Source of the DNA: Zoogloeaceae bacterium
Lineage (GTDB): Bacteria > Pseudomonadota > Gammaproteobacteria > Burkholderiales > Rhodocyclaceae
Direction of reading: 5' to 3'
Assembly (NCBI GenBank): GCA_016791005.1
Contig: JAEUNY010000129.1
Location: forward strand, 1-59,421
DNA: 59,421 nt
Shown: positions 17,130-25,102 of the stretch, one piece after another
Numbering within the stretch: the first letter of the stretch is position 1
Layout of the letters: the number at the start of each line of letters is the position of its first letter
Position numbers and translations under genes: made by a program
Notes under the pieces: generated by a model
What the model was told of the DNA's origin: nothing
The model's database searches: none
What the model saw: only the letters and a program-made list of their open reading frames with translations

Positions 17130-18155
17130 TTATTGCGTGCCCTGGCCGAAGCTGGCCAACTGCTGCAGGGTGTTCATGATGCGGTCCAGCAGGAAGCCGA
17201 CGAATCCGATGGTGAAGACCGCCACCATGATCCGGCCGAGGGAGTTCGAGCTGCCGTTCTGGAACTCGTCCCACACGAACTTACCCAGACCCGGGTTCTG
17301 GGCCAGCATCTCCGCGGCGATCAGCACCATCCAGCCCACCCCGAGGGACAAGCGCAGGCCCGTGAAGATCAGCTTCAAGGAAGAGGGCAGAACGATCTTG
17401 GTGACCTTGGTCCAGGCAGACAGGCGCAGGACCTTGGAGACGTTGATCAGGTCCTTATCGATGGACGCCACGCCCACGGCAGTGTTGATGAGCGTCGGCC
17501 AGAGCGAACACAGGGTCACGGTGATGGCCGAAACCAGGAAGGATTTTTCGAACATCGGGTCGGTGCTGACATACACCGCACTTACCACCAGAGTCACGAT
17601 GGGCAACCAGGCCAGGGGCGACACCGGACGGAAGATCTGGATCATCGGGTTCAGGGCGATCTGGAAAGTCCGGGACAACCCGCACAGGATGCCCAGGGGA
17701 ATCGCCACCAGGGTGCCAATAGCAAAGCCGGTGAACACCGTGTAGAGGCTGGTGACAATCTGATCGAGGTAGGTGGGCTTGCCCGTCCAGGGGCGGATAC
17801 TCACCTCCGCCTTGGGATCTTCAGCCAGCAGCTCGGCGTTGCGCTTTTCCTGGCGCTCATAGAACGCGGCCTGTTTTTCCCGCTCGGCGTGGTGCTCGTC
17901 GATCAGCCCCATGCCTTCCTCCCAGACCTGCACCGGCCCAGGGATCGCCCCGAGGCTGGTCTGCACGCCGGAGGCGAGCACGCTCCACAGCCCGAGGAAG
18001 ATGGCGAACGCCAGCACCGGCACACCAATTTGCAGCAGGATGTCCTTGAGCTGCTCCTTGGGGTCCTCGCCAGCGGCAAGCCGCACGAAGGGGACGAACC
18101 AGGTAAAGCCCGTCTTGGTCAGAAAATTTGCCGTGGCGTTGAGCATGGCGGTCAT
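17130..18155 (-). CDS. nrtB: Nitrate ABC transporter permease
   Basis: This 341-residue inner-membrane protein is a BPD-type permease of the NrtB/SsuC/TauC family. After an N-terminal helix (LLQIGVPVLAFAIFLGLWSV) there is a charged loop rich in E, K and R of about 70 residues (HHAEREKQAAFYERQEKR), longer than in most homologues. The five-helix core then follows, with the coupling motif region VLRLSAWTKVTKIVLPSSL. It lies between the binding protein and the ATPase genes. Confidence 0.92.
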   Translation of the reverse strand: MTAMLNATANFLTKTGFTWFVPFVRLAAGEDPKEQLKDILLQIGVPVLAFAIFLGLWSVLASGVQTSLGAIPGPVQVWEEGMGLIDEHHAEREKQAAFYERQEKRNAELLAEDPKAEVSIRPWTGKPTYLDQIVTSLYTVFTGFAIGTLVAIPLGILCGLSRTFQIALNPMIQIFRPVSPLAWLPIVTLVVSAVYVSTDPMFEKSFLVSAITVTLCSLWPTLINTAVGVASIDKDLINVSKVLRLSAWTKVTKIVLPSSLKLIFTGLRLSLGVGWMVLIAAEMLAQNPGLGKFVWDEFQNGSSNSLGRIMVAVFTIGFVGFLLDRIMNTLQQLASFGQGTQ

Positions 18156-18195
18156 CCTATGCAGTCATTGAATCGTTATCGGTCTTGCCCCGCTA

Positions 18196-18231
18196 CTCGG
18201 GTGCCCACCGAACATCGGCGCGGCACCCGAG
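18196..18231 (-). repeat. Intercistronic hairpin between nrtA and nrtB
   Basis: CTCGGGTGCC and GGCACCCGAG form a perfect ten-pair stem with a 16-base loop, just after the nrtA stop. Hairpins here commonly protect the mRNA of an abundant binding protein and lower expression of the permease. There is no U-run. Confidence 0.5.
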
Positions 18232-18246
18232 CAAGCCGGGAGACCC

Positions 18247-19653
18247 TTACTTCACCGTTTCCTTGCCCTTGAGGCCGATCTTCAGGCTGTCGATGTAGGC
18301 ATTGGGCTTGGTGCCGTCGTATTTCACGCCGTCGATGAAGTCCGAAGTGGCCGGCTTGAAGCCGGTTTCCTTGGCGAAATCGGGGAAGTCGGAGGCCTTC
18401 ATCTTGCCCTCGGCAATCAGCTCCTTGGCGGCAGCCGCGTAGATGTCCGACCGGTACACCTTCTTGGCGATGTCCATGTACCAGCTGTCCGGCTGGTACT
18501 CGGCGATCTGGCCCCAGCGGCGCATCTGGGTCAGGTACCAGATGGCATCGGAGTAGTACGGATAGGTGGCGTTGTAACGGAAGAACACGTTGAAATCAGG
18601 GACGCTGCGGACGTCACCTTTTTCATACTCGAAGGTGCCGGTCATGCTGTTGTCGATCACATTCACGTCCGCGCCCACGTAGTTGGACTTGGAAATGATC
18701 TTCGACGCTTCCTTGCGGTTCTTGTTGTTGTCCGCATCCAGCCAGTAGGCGGCGCGAATCAGGGCCTTGACCACGGCCTTGTGGGTCGCAGGATATTTGG
18801 TGTTCCAATCCTTGGTGACTCCGAAGACCTTCTCCGGGTTGTTCTTCCAGATCTCGTAATCGGTGATCACCGGGGCGCCGATGCCCTTGATCACGGCCTG
18901 CTGGTTCCAGGGCTCGCCCACGCAGTAGCCATTGATGGTGCCGGCTTCCATGGTGGCGGGCATCTGGGGCGGGGGGGTCACGGAAAGCAGCACGTCGGCG
19001 TTGATGGTGCCGGCAGTGTCACCCTTGGCCGGAGCATACAGACCGGGGTTCAGGCCGCCGGAGGCCAGCCAGTAGCGCAACTCGTAGTTGTGGGTGGACA
19101 CGGGGAAGACCATGCCCATCTTGAAGGGCTTGCCCTCCTTCTTGTAGTCATCCACGACGGCCTTCAGGTATTCGGCCTTGATGGGGTGCACCGGCTTGCC
19201 ATCGGGGCCTTTGGGCAGCTTGGCCTTGAGCTTTTCCATGACTTCGTTGGAAACGGTGATGCCGTTGCCGTTGAGGTCCATGGAGAAGGCGGTGATGACG
19301 TCGGCCTTGGTACCGTAGCCAATGGTGGCCCCAAGGGGCTGACCCGCCAGCATGTGGGCGCCGTCCAGCTCGCCGGAAATGACCCGATCCAGCAGCACCT
19401 TCCAGTTCGCCTGGGCTTCCAGGGTGACGAAAAGGCCTTCCTCCTCGAAATAGCCCTTCTCATAGGCAATGGCCAGGGGGGCCATGTCGGTGAGCTTGAT
19501 GAAGCCGAACTTGAGATCCGGCTTCTCAATCTTGTCCTTTGCCATGGCAACACCGCCACTCAGGCTGATCACCATGGCCGTCCCGACCATCAAGCTCTTT
19601 GCCAAAACCTTGGCGCGGGCGGTCCAGACCGATTGATTCGCTTTCCGTTGCAT
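18247..19653 (-). CDS. nrtA: Nitrate ABC transporter substrate-binding protein
   Basis: This 468-residue protein binds nitrate in the periplasm for the NrtABCD importer. The N terminus ([20 protein letters not shown], then a hydrophobic stretch ending GGVAMAKD) is a long signal peptide. NrtA-family markers include [35 protein letters not shown] and [14 protein letters not shown]. The start at 19653 is preceded by GAGGAG nine bases away; the frame is open further upstream only through the leader. Expression is predicted to depend on sigma-54/NtrC and on NasT antitermination in the 200-base leader. Confidence 0.94.
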   Translation of the reverse strand: MQRKANQSVWTARAKVLAKSLMVGTAMVISLSGGVAMAKDKIEKPDLKFGFIKLTDMAPLAIAYEKGYFEEEGLFVTLEAQANWKVLLDRVISGELDGAHMLAGQPLGATIGYGTKADVITAFSMDLNGNGITVSNEVMEKLKAKLPKGPDGKPVHPIKAEYLKAVVDDYKKEGKPFKMGMVFPVSTHNYELRYWLASGGLNPGLYAPAKGDTAGTINADVLLSVTPPPQMPATMEAGTINGYCVGEPWNQQAVIKGIGAPVITDYEIWKNNPEKVFGVTKDWNTKYPATHKAVVKALIRAAYWLDADNNKNRKEASKIISKSNYVGADVNVIDNSMTGTFEYEKGDVRSVPDFNVFFRYNATYPYYSDAIWYLTQMRRWGQIAEYQPDSWYMDIAKKVYRSDIYAAAAKELIAEGKMKASDFPDFAKETGFKPATSDFIDGVKYDGTKPNAYIDSLKIGLKGKETVK

Positions 19654-19697
19654 CCGTATCACTCCTCGAATTTGAATGGTGAGGGCGGAGTCAGGGC

Positions 19698-19740
19698 AAA
19701 AAAAATCCACGACCGGCCAGCGCAAGGCTGCCGTTCGTGG
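19698..19740 (-). terminator. Intrinsic terminator (attenuator) in the nrtA leader
   Basis: On the minus strand CCACGA-A-CGGC pairs with GCCG-G-TCGTGG around a short inner stem (19707-19740), and is followed at once by A and eight U residues. It is a strong Rho-independent terminator. It lies between the sigma-54 promoter and the nrtA start, so transcription must read through it. Its 5' arm overlaps the 3' arm of ANTAR hairpin P2. Confidence 0.88.
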
Positions 19741-19775
19741 ACTGCTTTGTCCGCTGCAACCCTGCCCAGGGTTAC
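19739..19775 (-). promoter_or_regulatory. ANTAR-target tandem hairpins in the nrtA leader RNA
   Basis: Reading the minus strand, P1 (19756-19775) has the stem AACCC/GGGUU with added pairs and the hexaloop UGGGCA. P2 (19739-19752) has the stem GGAC/GUCC and the hexaloop AAAGCA. P2 satisfies the A1/G4 rule; P1 has G4 but U at position 1. The GUCC arm of P2 shares bases with the CCACGA arm of the terminator, so P2 and the terminator cannot form together. This is the expected layout for NasR/NasT antitermination. A further hairpin with hexaloop AAUGGC lies upstream at 19825-19838. Confidence 0.72.
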
Positions 19776-19868
19776 GTCAATTCATCGCCATTCCAACCCC
19801 AGGTGCCGCCCTGGATTTCCTTTGGCCCGCCATTGGGCTCGGATGTTGAAACGTACGCCAACCCTAAA

Positions 19869-19883
19869 GCAGGTAACATGCCA
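19869..19883 (-). promoter_or_regulatory. Sigma-54 promoter of nrtA
   Basis: On the minus strand TGGCAT-N5-CTGC has GG and GC separated by ten bases. The predicted transcript start is near 19858, giving a leader of about 205 bases that contains the ANTAR hairpins and terminator. The 377 bases between nasS and nrtA (19654-20030) are fully occupied by these control elements and the NtrC-like site. Confidence 0.68.
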
Positions 19884-19989
19884 AACCCTAGGATTCTCTC
19901 TATTTCACTGTTTTTATTAAAGTAAATTCGCCCGCCCAGACCTAGAGCCAAACGACCGCTAGCACCCAAATGCTTTCCATGGTGCGCAG

Positions 19990-20006
19990 TGCGCAAACAT
20001 GGTGCG
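19990..20006. promoter_or_regulatory. NtrC-like binding dyad upstream of nrtA
   Basis: TGCGCA-N5-GGTGCG resembles TGCACC-N5-GGTGCA. An additional GGTGCGC occurs at 19981 and the right half continues into GCACC. It lies about 110 bases upstream of the sigma-54 element and 25 bases from the nasS stop. Confidence 0.55.
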
Positions 20007-20030
20007 CACCGCAACAGCCTTTCTGCCACA

Positions 20031-21383
20031 TCAAGCATTGGCCCGGCGCAAGGCGTTGACATCGACCTTGAGGGCGCCAAGCGGCAATCCAAGGAGATAC
20101 TCCACCGGCATCGCCGGATCAAAGGGCACCCCGTCAAAGAACCGATCCGCGCCCATTTCCATGGCGCCGCCGCCCCAATTCAAGGTCCACCCGGATTCAT
20201 GGCTCCCCTCGGTCTTATAGTCGGTGGGCGGGGTGGCAATCCCGAGATCCAGGGCCGCGGCTCGATAGACGTCGGTCCGGTAAACGGATTCGGCGATCTT
20301 CCTGAAATCGATGGGCTGCTCCACCTGTCCCCAACGGACCATCTGCGTGAGGAACCAGATCGCATGGGAGCGCCAGGGGAAATTCGCCGCGTACCGGTGG
20401 AAGACATTGAAGTCCGGCATGCTGACCGGCGGTTCGTCCTTGCTGTAGCGCCAGGTGCCAGTCATGGAATTGGCCACCACATCTGGCGGCGCATCGACGT
20501 ACTGGCGGCGAGCAATGATATCCACCACCTCTTCCCGGTTTTCCGGCGCATCCATCCAGCGAGCGGCTTCGAGCAGGGCCCGTACGACGGCACGGTGGGT
20601 ATTGGGGTGGCGTTCGGCCCAGTCCCGATTGACGCCAAACACCTTCTCCGGGCTGTTGTTCCAGACTTCATAGCCGGTAATCAATGAGCGGCCGATCCCG
20701 ATCTCCACCGCATGCTGATTCCACGGTTCGCCCACGCAATAGCCCACGATCCTGCGCGCCTGCAGAGCCGCCACCATCTGGGGCGGAGGGACCACGATCA
20801 GTTCGACATCCCGATCCGGGTCAATTCCCGCTGAGGCCATCCAGTAGCGCAGGGAAAAATTGTGGGACGACACCGGAAAAACCATAGCGAACGTCATGCG
20901 GGGCCGACCAGCGCGCCGGTCCTCGAGAATCACTTGCCGCAGCGCTCTGGCGGATATCGGCCGGCACGCCATGGCCTCCGGATCGGCCGCCTCCATCCGC
21001 TCGTAGAGGTCGCTGGAAACGGTAATGCCATTCCCATTCAAATCCATCGAAAAGGCCGTTACGGCGGGCTTGAAGCAGCCACTGACGCCAAGGGCTGAGG
21101 CCAGCGGCATGCCTGCCAGCATCTGCGCTCCATCCAGATCCCCAAGCGCCACCCGATCACGAATGCTGGCCCAGGACCCTTCCCGGGAAATCTCGACCTC
21201 CAGCCCTTCTCCCTTGAAGTAGCCCTTCTCCTTCGCCACCGCGATTACCGCGCAATCCGTCAGAGGGATGATACCGAGCCGAAGGCGGGTCTTCTCTGGG
21301 GCTTCCGGTTCGGTCTCGGGATCCACCAACAGCCTGTTTTGCGGGGCTGTGACTTTCGGCTTTTCAAAAATTTTCACGCCCAC
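20031..21383 (-). CDS. nasS: Nitrate sensor NasS
   Basis: This protein of about 450 residues is a cytoplasmic relative of NrtA with no signal peptide. It shares [35 protein letters not shown] and [13 protein letters not shown] with the binding protein. In known systems NasS holds the antiterminator NasT inactive until nitrate or nitrite binds. I favour the GTG at 21383, seven bases after AGGGAG; a GTG at 21377 is also possible. It lies downstream of nasT on the same strand but behind its own predicted promoter and attenuator. Its similarity to NrtA and the nearby NasT make the call firm. Confidence 0.9.
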   Translation of the reverse strand: MGVKIFEKPKVTAPQNRLLVDPETEPEAPEKTRLRLGIIPLTDCAVIAVAKEKGYFKGEGLEVEISREGSWASIRDRVALGDLDGAQMLAGMPLASALGVSGCFKPAVTAFSMDLNGNGITVSSDLYERMEAADPEAMACRPISARALRQVILEDRRAGRPRMTFAMVFPVSSHNFSLRYWMASAGIDPDRDVELIVVPPPQMVAALQARRIVGYCVGEPWNQHAVEIGIGRSLITGYEVWNNSPEKVFGVNRDWAERHPNTHRAVVRALLEAARWMDAPENREEVVDIIARRQYVDAPPDVVANSMTGTWRYSKDEPPVSMPDFNVFHRYAANFPWRSHAIWFLTQMVRWGQVEQPIDFRKIAESVYRTDVYRAAALDLGIATPPTDYKTEGSHESGWTLNWGGGAMEMGADRFFDGVPFDPAMPVEYLLGLPLGALKVDVNALRRANA

Positions 21384-21417
21384 TTGCGCGCTCCCTTGCC
21401 CACCCGAGCGGCCAGGC

Positions 21418-21465
21418 AAAAAAAGAAGGCGTCACATTCCGCCAGCAGCTGCCGGAATGGACGCC
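21418..21465 (-). terminator. Intrinsic terminator (attenuator) in the nasS leader
   Basis: GGCGTC-A-CATTCCG pairs with CGGAATG-GACGCC, a 13-pair stem with one bulge (21428-21465). On the minus strand it is followed by TTCTTTTTTT (21427-21418). It sits between nasT and nasS, 35 bases before the nasS start. Its 5' arm on the minus strand overlaps ANTAR hairpin P2. Confidence 0.82.
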
Positions 21466-21508
21466 ATTGTCCAAATCGCTCATGTCGCCGCACCGTCACT
21501 GACGCGAC
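21458..21508 (-). promoter_or_regulatory. ANTAR-target tandem hairpins in the nasS leader RNA
   Basis: On the minus strand P1 (21487-21508) has an eight-pair stem with G-U pairs and the hexaloop AGUGAC. P2 (21458-21473) has the stem UGGAC/GUCCA and the hexaloop AAUGGC. Both loops obey the A1/G4 rule. The linker is 13 bases. The GUCC arm of P2 shares bases with the terminator stem, so NasT binding should prevent termination and raise nasS expression. Confidence 0.7.
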
Positions 21509-21523
21509 CACGCCATGTGTTAA

Positions 21524-21538
21524 GCGATCTTCATGCCA
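21524..21538 (-). promoter_or_regulatory. Sigma-54 promoter of nasS
   Basis: On the minus strand TGGCAT-N5-TCGC has GG and GC separated by ten bases. The predicted start near 21512 falls just before ANTAR hairpin P1, which supports both calls. The -12 element deviates at one position (TCGC for TTGC). Confidence 0.55.
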
Positions 21539-21633
21539 TCCATTCTTATGGGACCAAACCGTCTGGTTCGGGGCCACCAGATCCGCATTCCCGCCTCGGG
21601 ACAGGCCGCTCGCCACCAAATAGCGCCCTTCTC

Positions 21634-21650
21634 TGCACCATCACAGTGCG
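21634..21650. promoter_or_regulatory. NtrC-like binding dyad upstream of nasS
   Basis: TGCACC-N5-AGTGCG matches the NtrC consensus well on the left half and in four of six positions on the right. It is about 100 bases upstream of the sigma-54 element and lies between nasT and nasS. Confidence 0.58.
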
Positions 21651-21678
21651 CAAAATCCCTGCCTGGAGGCGCACCGCG

Positions 21679-22254
21679 TCACAGCAAAAGACTCGCGCTG
21701 TCGATCACAGCCTGGGCCATTTCGACAATTTTCCGATTGCGTTCCATCGCAATCCGCCTCAGGGCATGGTAGGCCTCGGACTCATCCAGGCCCTTGGTCT
21801 TCATGAGGATGCCCTTGGCGCGCTCGATGGTGACGCGCTCTGCGAGCTTGCGCGACGCATCGTCACGCTCGCGGCGCAGAGTCTGGACCTCCTCGAACTG
21901 CGCCAGCGCCACTTCAACGATGGAATCGAGCCGGGCGGAATCCACGCTTTCAACCACATAGGCCGCCACCCCCGCCTGGAGGGCGCGACGAATCGTTCCG
22001 CTATCCTTTTCCCGCGAAAATAGGAGAACCGGCCTGGGGTTGTCGCGGCTGAGGACAGACAGATGCTCCAGGGTGTCTCGGCTCGGAGAATCAGAGTCGA
22101 TGAGGATGACATCCGGGCGAATTGTCTCGACGTGGCGCATCAGGTCCAGGGCGTTGGGAAGCACCGCCGCCACCTGATACCCCGCTTTGAGCAGGCCCAC
22201 GCTGATATCGGCGGCCCGCTCGCGGGATTCGTCAATGACCAGAACTTTGAGCAT
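21679..22254 (-). CDS. nasT: ANTAR-domain antiterminator NasT
   Basis: This 191-residue protein is a response-regulator-like receiver followed by an RNA-binding ANTAR domain. The receiver keeps acidic residues (VIDES near the N terminus and Asp53 in ILIDSDSPS), but NasT proteins are normally controlled by NasS rather than by phosphorylation. The ANTAR domain spans about residues 130-191, with KLAERVTIERAKGILMKTKG and SEAYHALRRIAMERNRKIVEMA. It should bind the tandem hexaloop hairpins in the nirB, nrtA and nasS leaders and block their terminators. It lies 86 bases after the PP2C response regulator gene. Confidence 0.93.
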   Translation of the reverse strand: MLKVLVIDESRERAADISVGLLKAGYQVAAVLPNALDLMRHVETIRPDVILIDSDSPSRDTLEHLSVLSRDNPRPVLLFSREKDSGTIRRALQAGVAAYVVESVDSARLDSIVEVALAQFEEVQTLRRERDDASRKLAERVTIERAKGILMKTKGLDESEAYHALRRIAMERNRKIVEMAQAVIDSASLLL

Positions 22255-22340
22255 GGGAGTCGAGGGTTTCAGATCAACCCCGAGGGCAAGCAGGCATCAT
22301 GCCATTGAGGCGCGTTGCCGGGCCAAGCCAACAACCCCGA

Positions 22341-23906
22341 TCAGGCGCAATCGACAAAGAGCAGGGACATGTCGTCGTGAGCGTTAGCGCCGCCAAGGTG
22401 GGACGCCAAGGCATCCCGAACCGCACCCAGTCGTGCCCTCCCCGGCCGGCTCCGGAGGGCATCCCGCAGGCGCTCGGGGCCAAAATCGACACCCGTCTGG
22501 CTGATGGCGTCGAGGACACCATCCGAGTACATCACAGCCTGCAGACCAGTTCCCAGGGCAAAGCTTTCTGTCACCAGGTCAATCTCGCCGCTGGACACAA
22601 TCCCCAGCGGCAAATTCGCAGATGGGAACTCCCCGACCACCCTGCCCTGTCCATCCAGAAGGAGGGCCTCGGGGACGCCACCCACCCAAATTTCCCCGGA
22701 CCGACTGGCCTGATCAATCCGCAGAATCGACGCGCCGACGAAGCGGCCCACCGGCAATGTCGTCGTCAGCGCATCATTGATCTCGGCCACCAGAGCAGCC
22801 AGGCTGACTCCCTCCCGCGCGACGCGATAAAAGGTGCTGAGAGCCGGTTGGGCGCTCAGGGCCGCCGCAAGTCCGTGGCCGGTGGCATCGGCGAGCATGG
22901 CGTAAAGGGTGCCGTTGTGGTGAGCCGCGACCACCAAATCCCCGGAAAAGTGGCGCGATGCCGGGATCACGGCGTAGTCGATGCGAGGATCCTCCAGCCA
23001 CTCGAGCCGGAGCTGGCGAACCATGATGGACTGGGCCAGTTCCTGCTCCCGCTCCTGCTCATCGTGGTAAGCCTGAAGGCGTGCCGCATTGTCAGCGAGT
23101 TCCTGGCGCACACGCAGCCGCTCGGTAATGTCGCGGACAACCCCGATGAAGATTCTCCGGTCTGGCAGGTCCACCACGCTGACCCCCAACTCAAGGGGAA
23201 AGACTTCGCCATTTCGCCGACGCCCCGACACCTCGCGCAAGGAGCCAATAACGTTTCGCTCGCCCGTCGCCCGAAAGTGGGCCAAGTACCCGTCGTGGGC
23301 CGAGTGGTAAGGTTCCGGCATCAGAAAGTTGACGTTGCGACCGTGGATTTCCCCCTGGGAGTAGCCAAAGATCTCCGCCGCCGCAGGGTTGGACGATTGA
23401 ATGGAGCCGTTTTCGTCAATGCTGATGATGCCGTCGATCACCGCGTTGGTGATCGTCTCCATCCGTCCCAGGGCGTCCTCGAGATTCCGCTGCGCCTGGA
23501 GGAGGCGAAGCATGGCGCGCATCTTTGCCGCGAAAACCGGAAAGGAAATCGGCTTGGCCATGTAGTCGTCGGCCTGCGCCTCCAGACCCGCCACCATGTC
23601 CTTTTCCGAGGTGAGTGCCGACAGGATGACAATCGGGACCCAGCGGTCTCCCTGGGCCTGACGAATGCGCCGCGTGGCCTCAAATCCGTCCATCACCGGC
23701 ATCATCAGATCCATCAGGATCATGTCCGGCCGTTCTTGCTGGAAAAGTTGGACAGCTTCCTGACCATCTCGCGCGCTGAAGGATTGGAAGCCCAGGCGGC
23801 GGAGAAATCCTTCCATTAGGTTGCGATTGACGGCCGTGTCGTCCACGACCATTACGCGAATTCGGTTGTGCTCCATCAATTGGGCGGGCGATTCCATTGC
23901 ATTCAT
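22341..23906 (-). CDS. Response regulator with PAS and SpoIIE-type PP2C phosphatase domains
   Basis: This 521-residue protein has a receiver at about residues 15-135 with phospho-acceptor Asp66 in ILMDLMMP. A PAS domain with its PAC follows at about 155-280 (IISIDENGSIQSSNPAAAEIFGY). A short coiled segment rich in E and Q comes next, then a SpoIIE/RsbU-type phosphatase at about 320-521. The metal-binding motifs ADATGHGLAAALS, YSDGVLDA and HDDMSLL are intact. I start at 23906, eight bases after GGAG. Such proteins usually dephosphorylate an anti-sigma antagonist, but no STAS-domain protein is visible in the window. Confidence 0.9.
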   Translation of the reverse strand: MNAMESPAQLMEHNRIRVMVVDDTAVNRNLMEGFLRRLGFQSFSARDGQEAVQLFQQERPDMILMDLMMPVMDGFEATRRIRQAQGDRWVPIVILSALTSEKDMVAGLEAQADDYMAKPISFPVFAAKMRAMLRLLQAQRNLEDALGRMETITNAVIDGIISIDENGSIQSSNPAAAEIFGYSQGEIHGRNVNFLMPEPYHSAHDGYLAHFRATGERNVIGSLREVSGRRRNGEVFPLELGVSVVDLPDRRIFIGVVRDITERLRVRQELADNAARLQAYHDEQEREQELAQSIMVRQLRLEWLEDPRIDYAVIPASRHFSGDLVVAAHHNGTLYAMLADATGHGLAAALSAQPALSTFYRVAREGVSLAALVAEINDALTTTLPVGRFVGASILRIDQASRSGEIWVGGVPEALLLDGQGRVVGEFPSANLPLGIVSSGEIDLVTESFALGTGLQAVMYSDGVLDAISQTGVDFGPERLRDALRSRPGRARLGAVRDALASHLGGANAHDDMSLLFVDCA

Positions 23907-24114
23907 CCAAGCCGCTCCAGGCTTGCTCCAACGGTGCTGCGAAGTGAATTGGCTATCGTACCGGCTATTACTTTTTTCATAAACTGGCGAAAACTCTTCC
24001 CTGTCCCGGCAATGCGTCAACTGGCCGCGTTACCGATGTTGCCCATCCTGGCTTCATCTAGCGCTCGACTTCCCACCGGAGCCTGAACATCCCGGGTATG
24101 GGCGACGCCGAGCG

Positions 24115-25026
24115 TCACGGCGAGTGGGTCACCTGCTTGCGGGGAAGGCGAACCTTCACGCGATTTCCGCGCCCTTCGTAGGTGATTTCGGTAAAGGCCA
24201 GCTGCCGCGCCAGGGCGATCCCGCGACCATTCGGCGCGAAGGCCCGCTCCGGGCTAAGTTCCAGATATTCCTGCCAGTTGAACCCCTTGCCTTGGTCCTC
24301 AATCACCATGATCCAATCCTCGGGGCTTTGCAACAGACTTAGGAATACGCGTTTGTGGCAATGGGCGGGATCGGCCAGGCGCCGCTCGATCTCTTCGAGC
24401 CACGTATCCGACTCCCGCAGGCGCCCCTTTTCCTCGAAGGAAATACCGAGGTTGCCGTGCTCGATGCCATTGACCAGAAGCTCGGACAAACCCATCACTG
24501 CCATTTCAGGCTCTGCGCACAAGCCGGCGAGCAAAGCCGCCAGGCCCTGGGCTTCATCCAGCGTACGGACCTCGAACTCCGCCCGCTGAACCATGGCGAG
24601 GGCCTCGCTGTGACGCTCGAGGCGCTGGTGCAATTCCCGCCGTTCGCGCAGGTCCGCCTCCACCGACCGGACAATGGTGAGCAGGCTTTCCGGCTCGAAG
24701 GGCTTGGTCAGGTAATAGGCCGCCCCGGCCGCCAAGCCTTCGCGAATCTGATCGGGCGACGCCGCGGCGGTCTGCAGGATGACCGGGATGGTCTGGAACC
24801 TCGAATCGGCCCGCATCAGCCCAAGCAATTCCAGGCCATCCATCCCCGGCATCATGCGGTCGAGCACCAGGAGATCGAAGGGGGGATCGGACCGATCCAG
24901 GACCGCCCACGCTTCTTCACCGCTGGCCGCGGACGTCAATTGGTACCCGGAATCATCCAGGTACTCGGCAATGATCTCCAGATTCATCGGCTCGTCATCC
25001 ACGACGAGAATGCGGGCGCCAGTCAT
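24115..25026 (-). CDS. Receiver domain fused to an RsbW-type ATPase domain
   Basis: This 303-residue protein has a receiver at residues 5-120 with Asp56 in LLVLDRMMP. After a short helical linker there is a GHKL ATPase fold of the anti-sigma/serine-kinase type, with N-box ELLVNGIEHGN near residue 185 and DQGKGFNW near 255, then NGRGIALARQL. There is no HisKA dimerisation domain, so it is not an ordinary histidine kinase. It is probably a partner-switching kinase controlled by phosphorylation. It lies between the PP2C regulator gene and the multi-PAS kinase gene. Confidence 0.88.
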   Translation of the reverse strand: MTGARILVVDDEPMNLEIIAEYLDDSGYQLTSAASGEEAWAVLDRSDPPFDLLVLDRMMPGMDGLELLGLMRADSRFQTIPVILQTAAASPDQIREGLAAGAAYYLTKPFEPESLLTIVRSVEADLRERRELHQRLERHSEALAMVQRAEFEVRTLDEAQGLAALLAGLCAEPEMAVMGLSELLVNGIEHGNLGISFEEKGRLRESDTWLEEIERRLADPAHCHKRVFLSLLQSPEDWIMVIEDQGKGFNWQEYLELSPERAFAPNGRGIALARQLAFTEITYEGRGNRVKVRLPRKQVTHSP

Positions 25027-25102
25027 GCCTGGACCTCCTTGGGTTGTGTGTCCTGGTGCGGGACTCTGCTAGGAATTGGGGATTTCACCCCGCGGACTTC
25101 GC

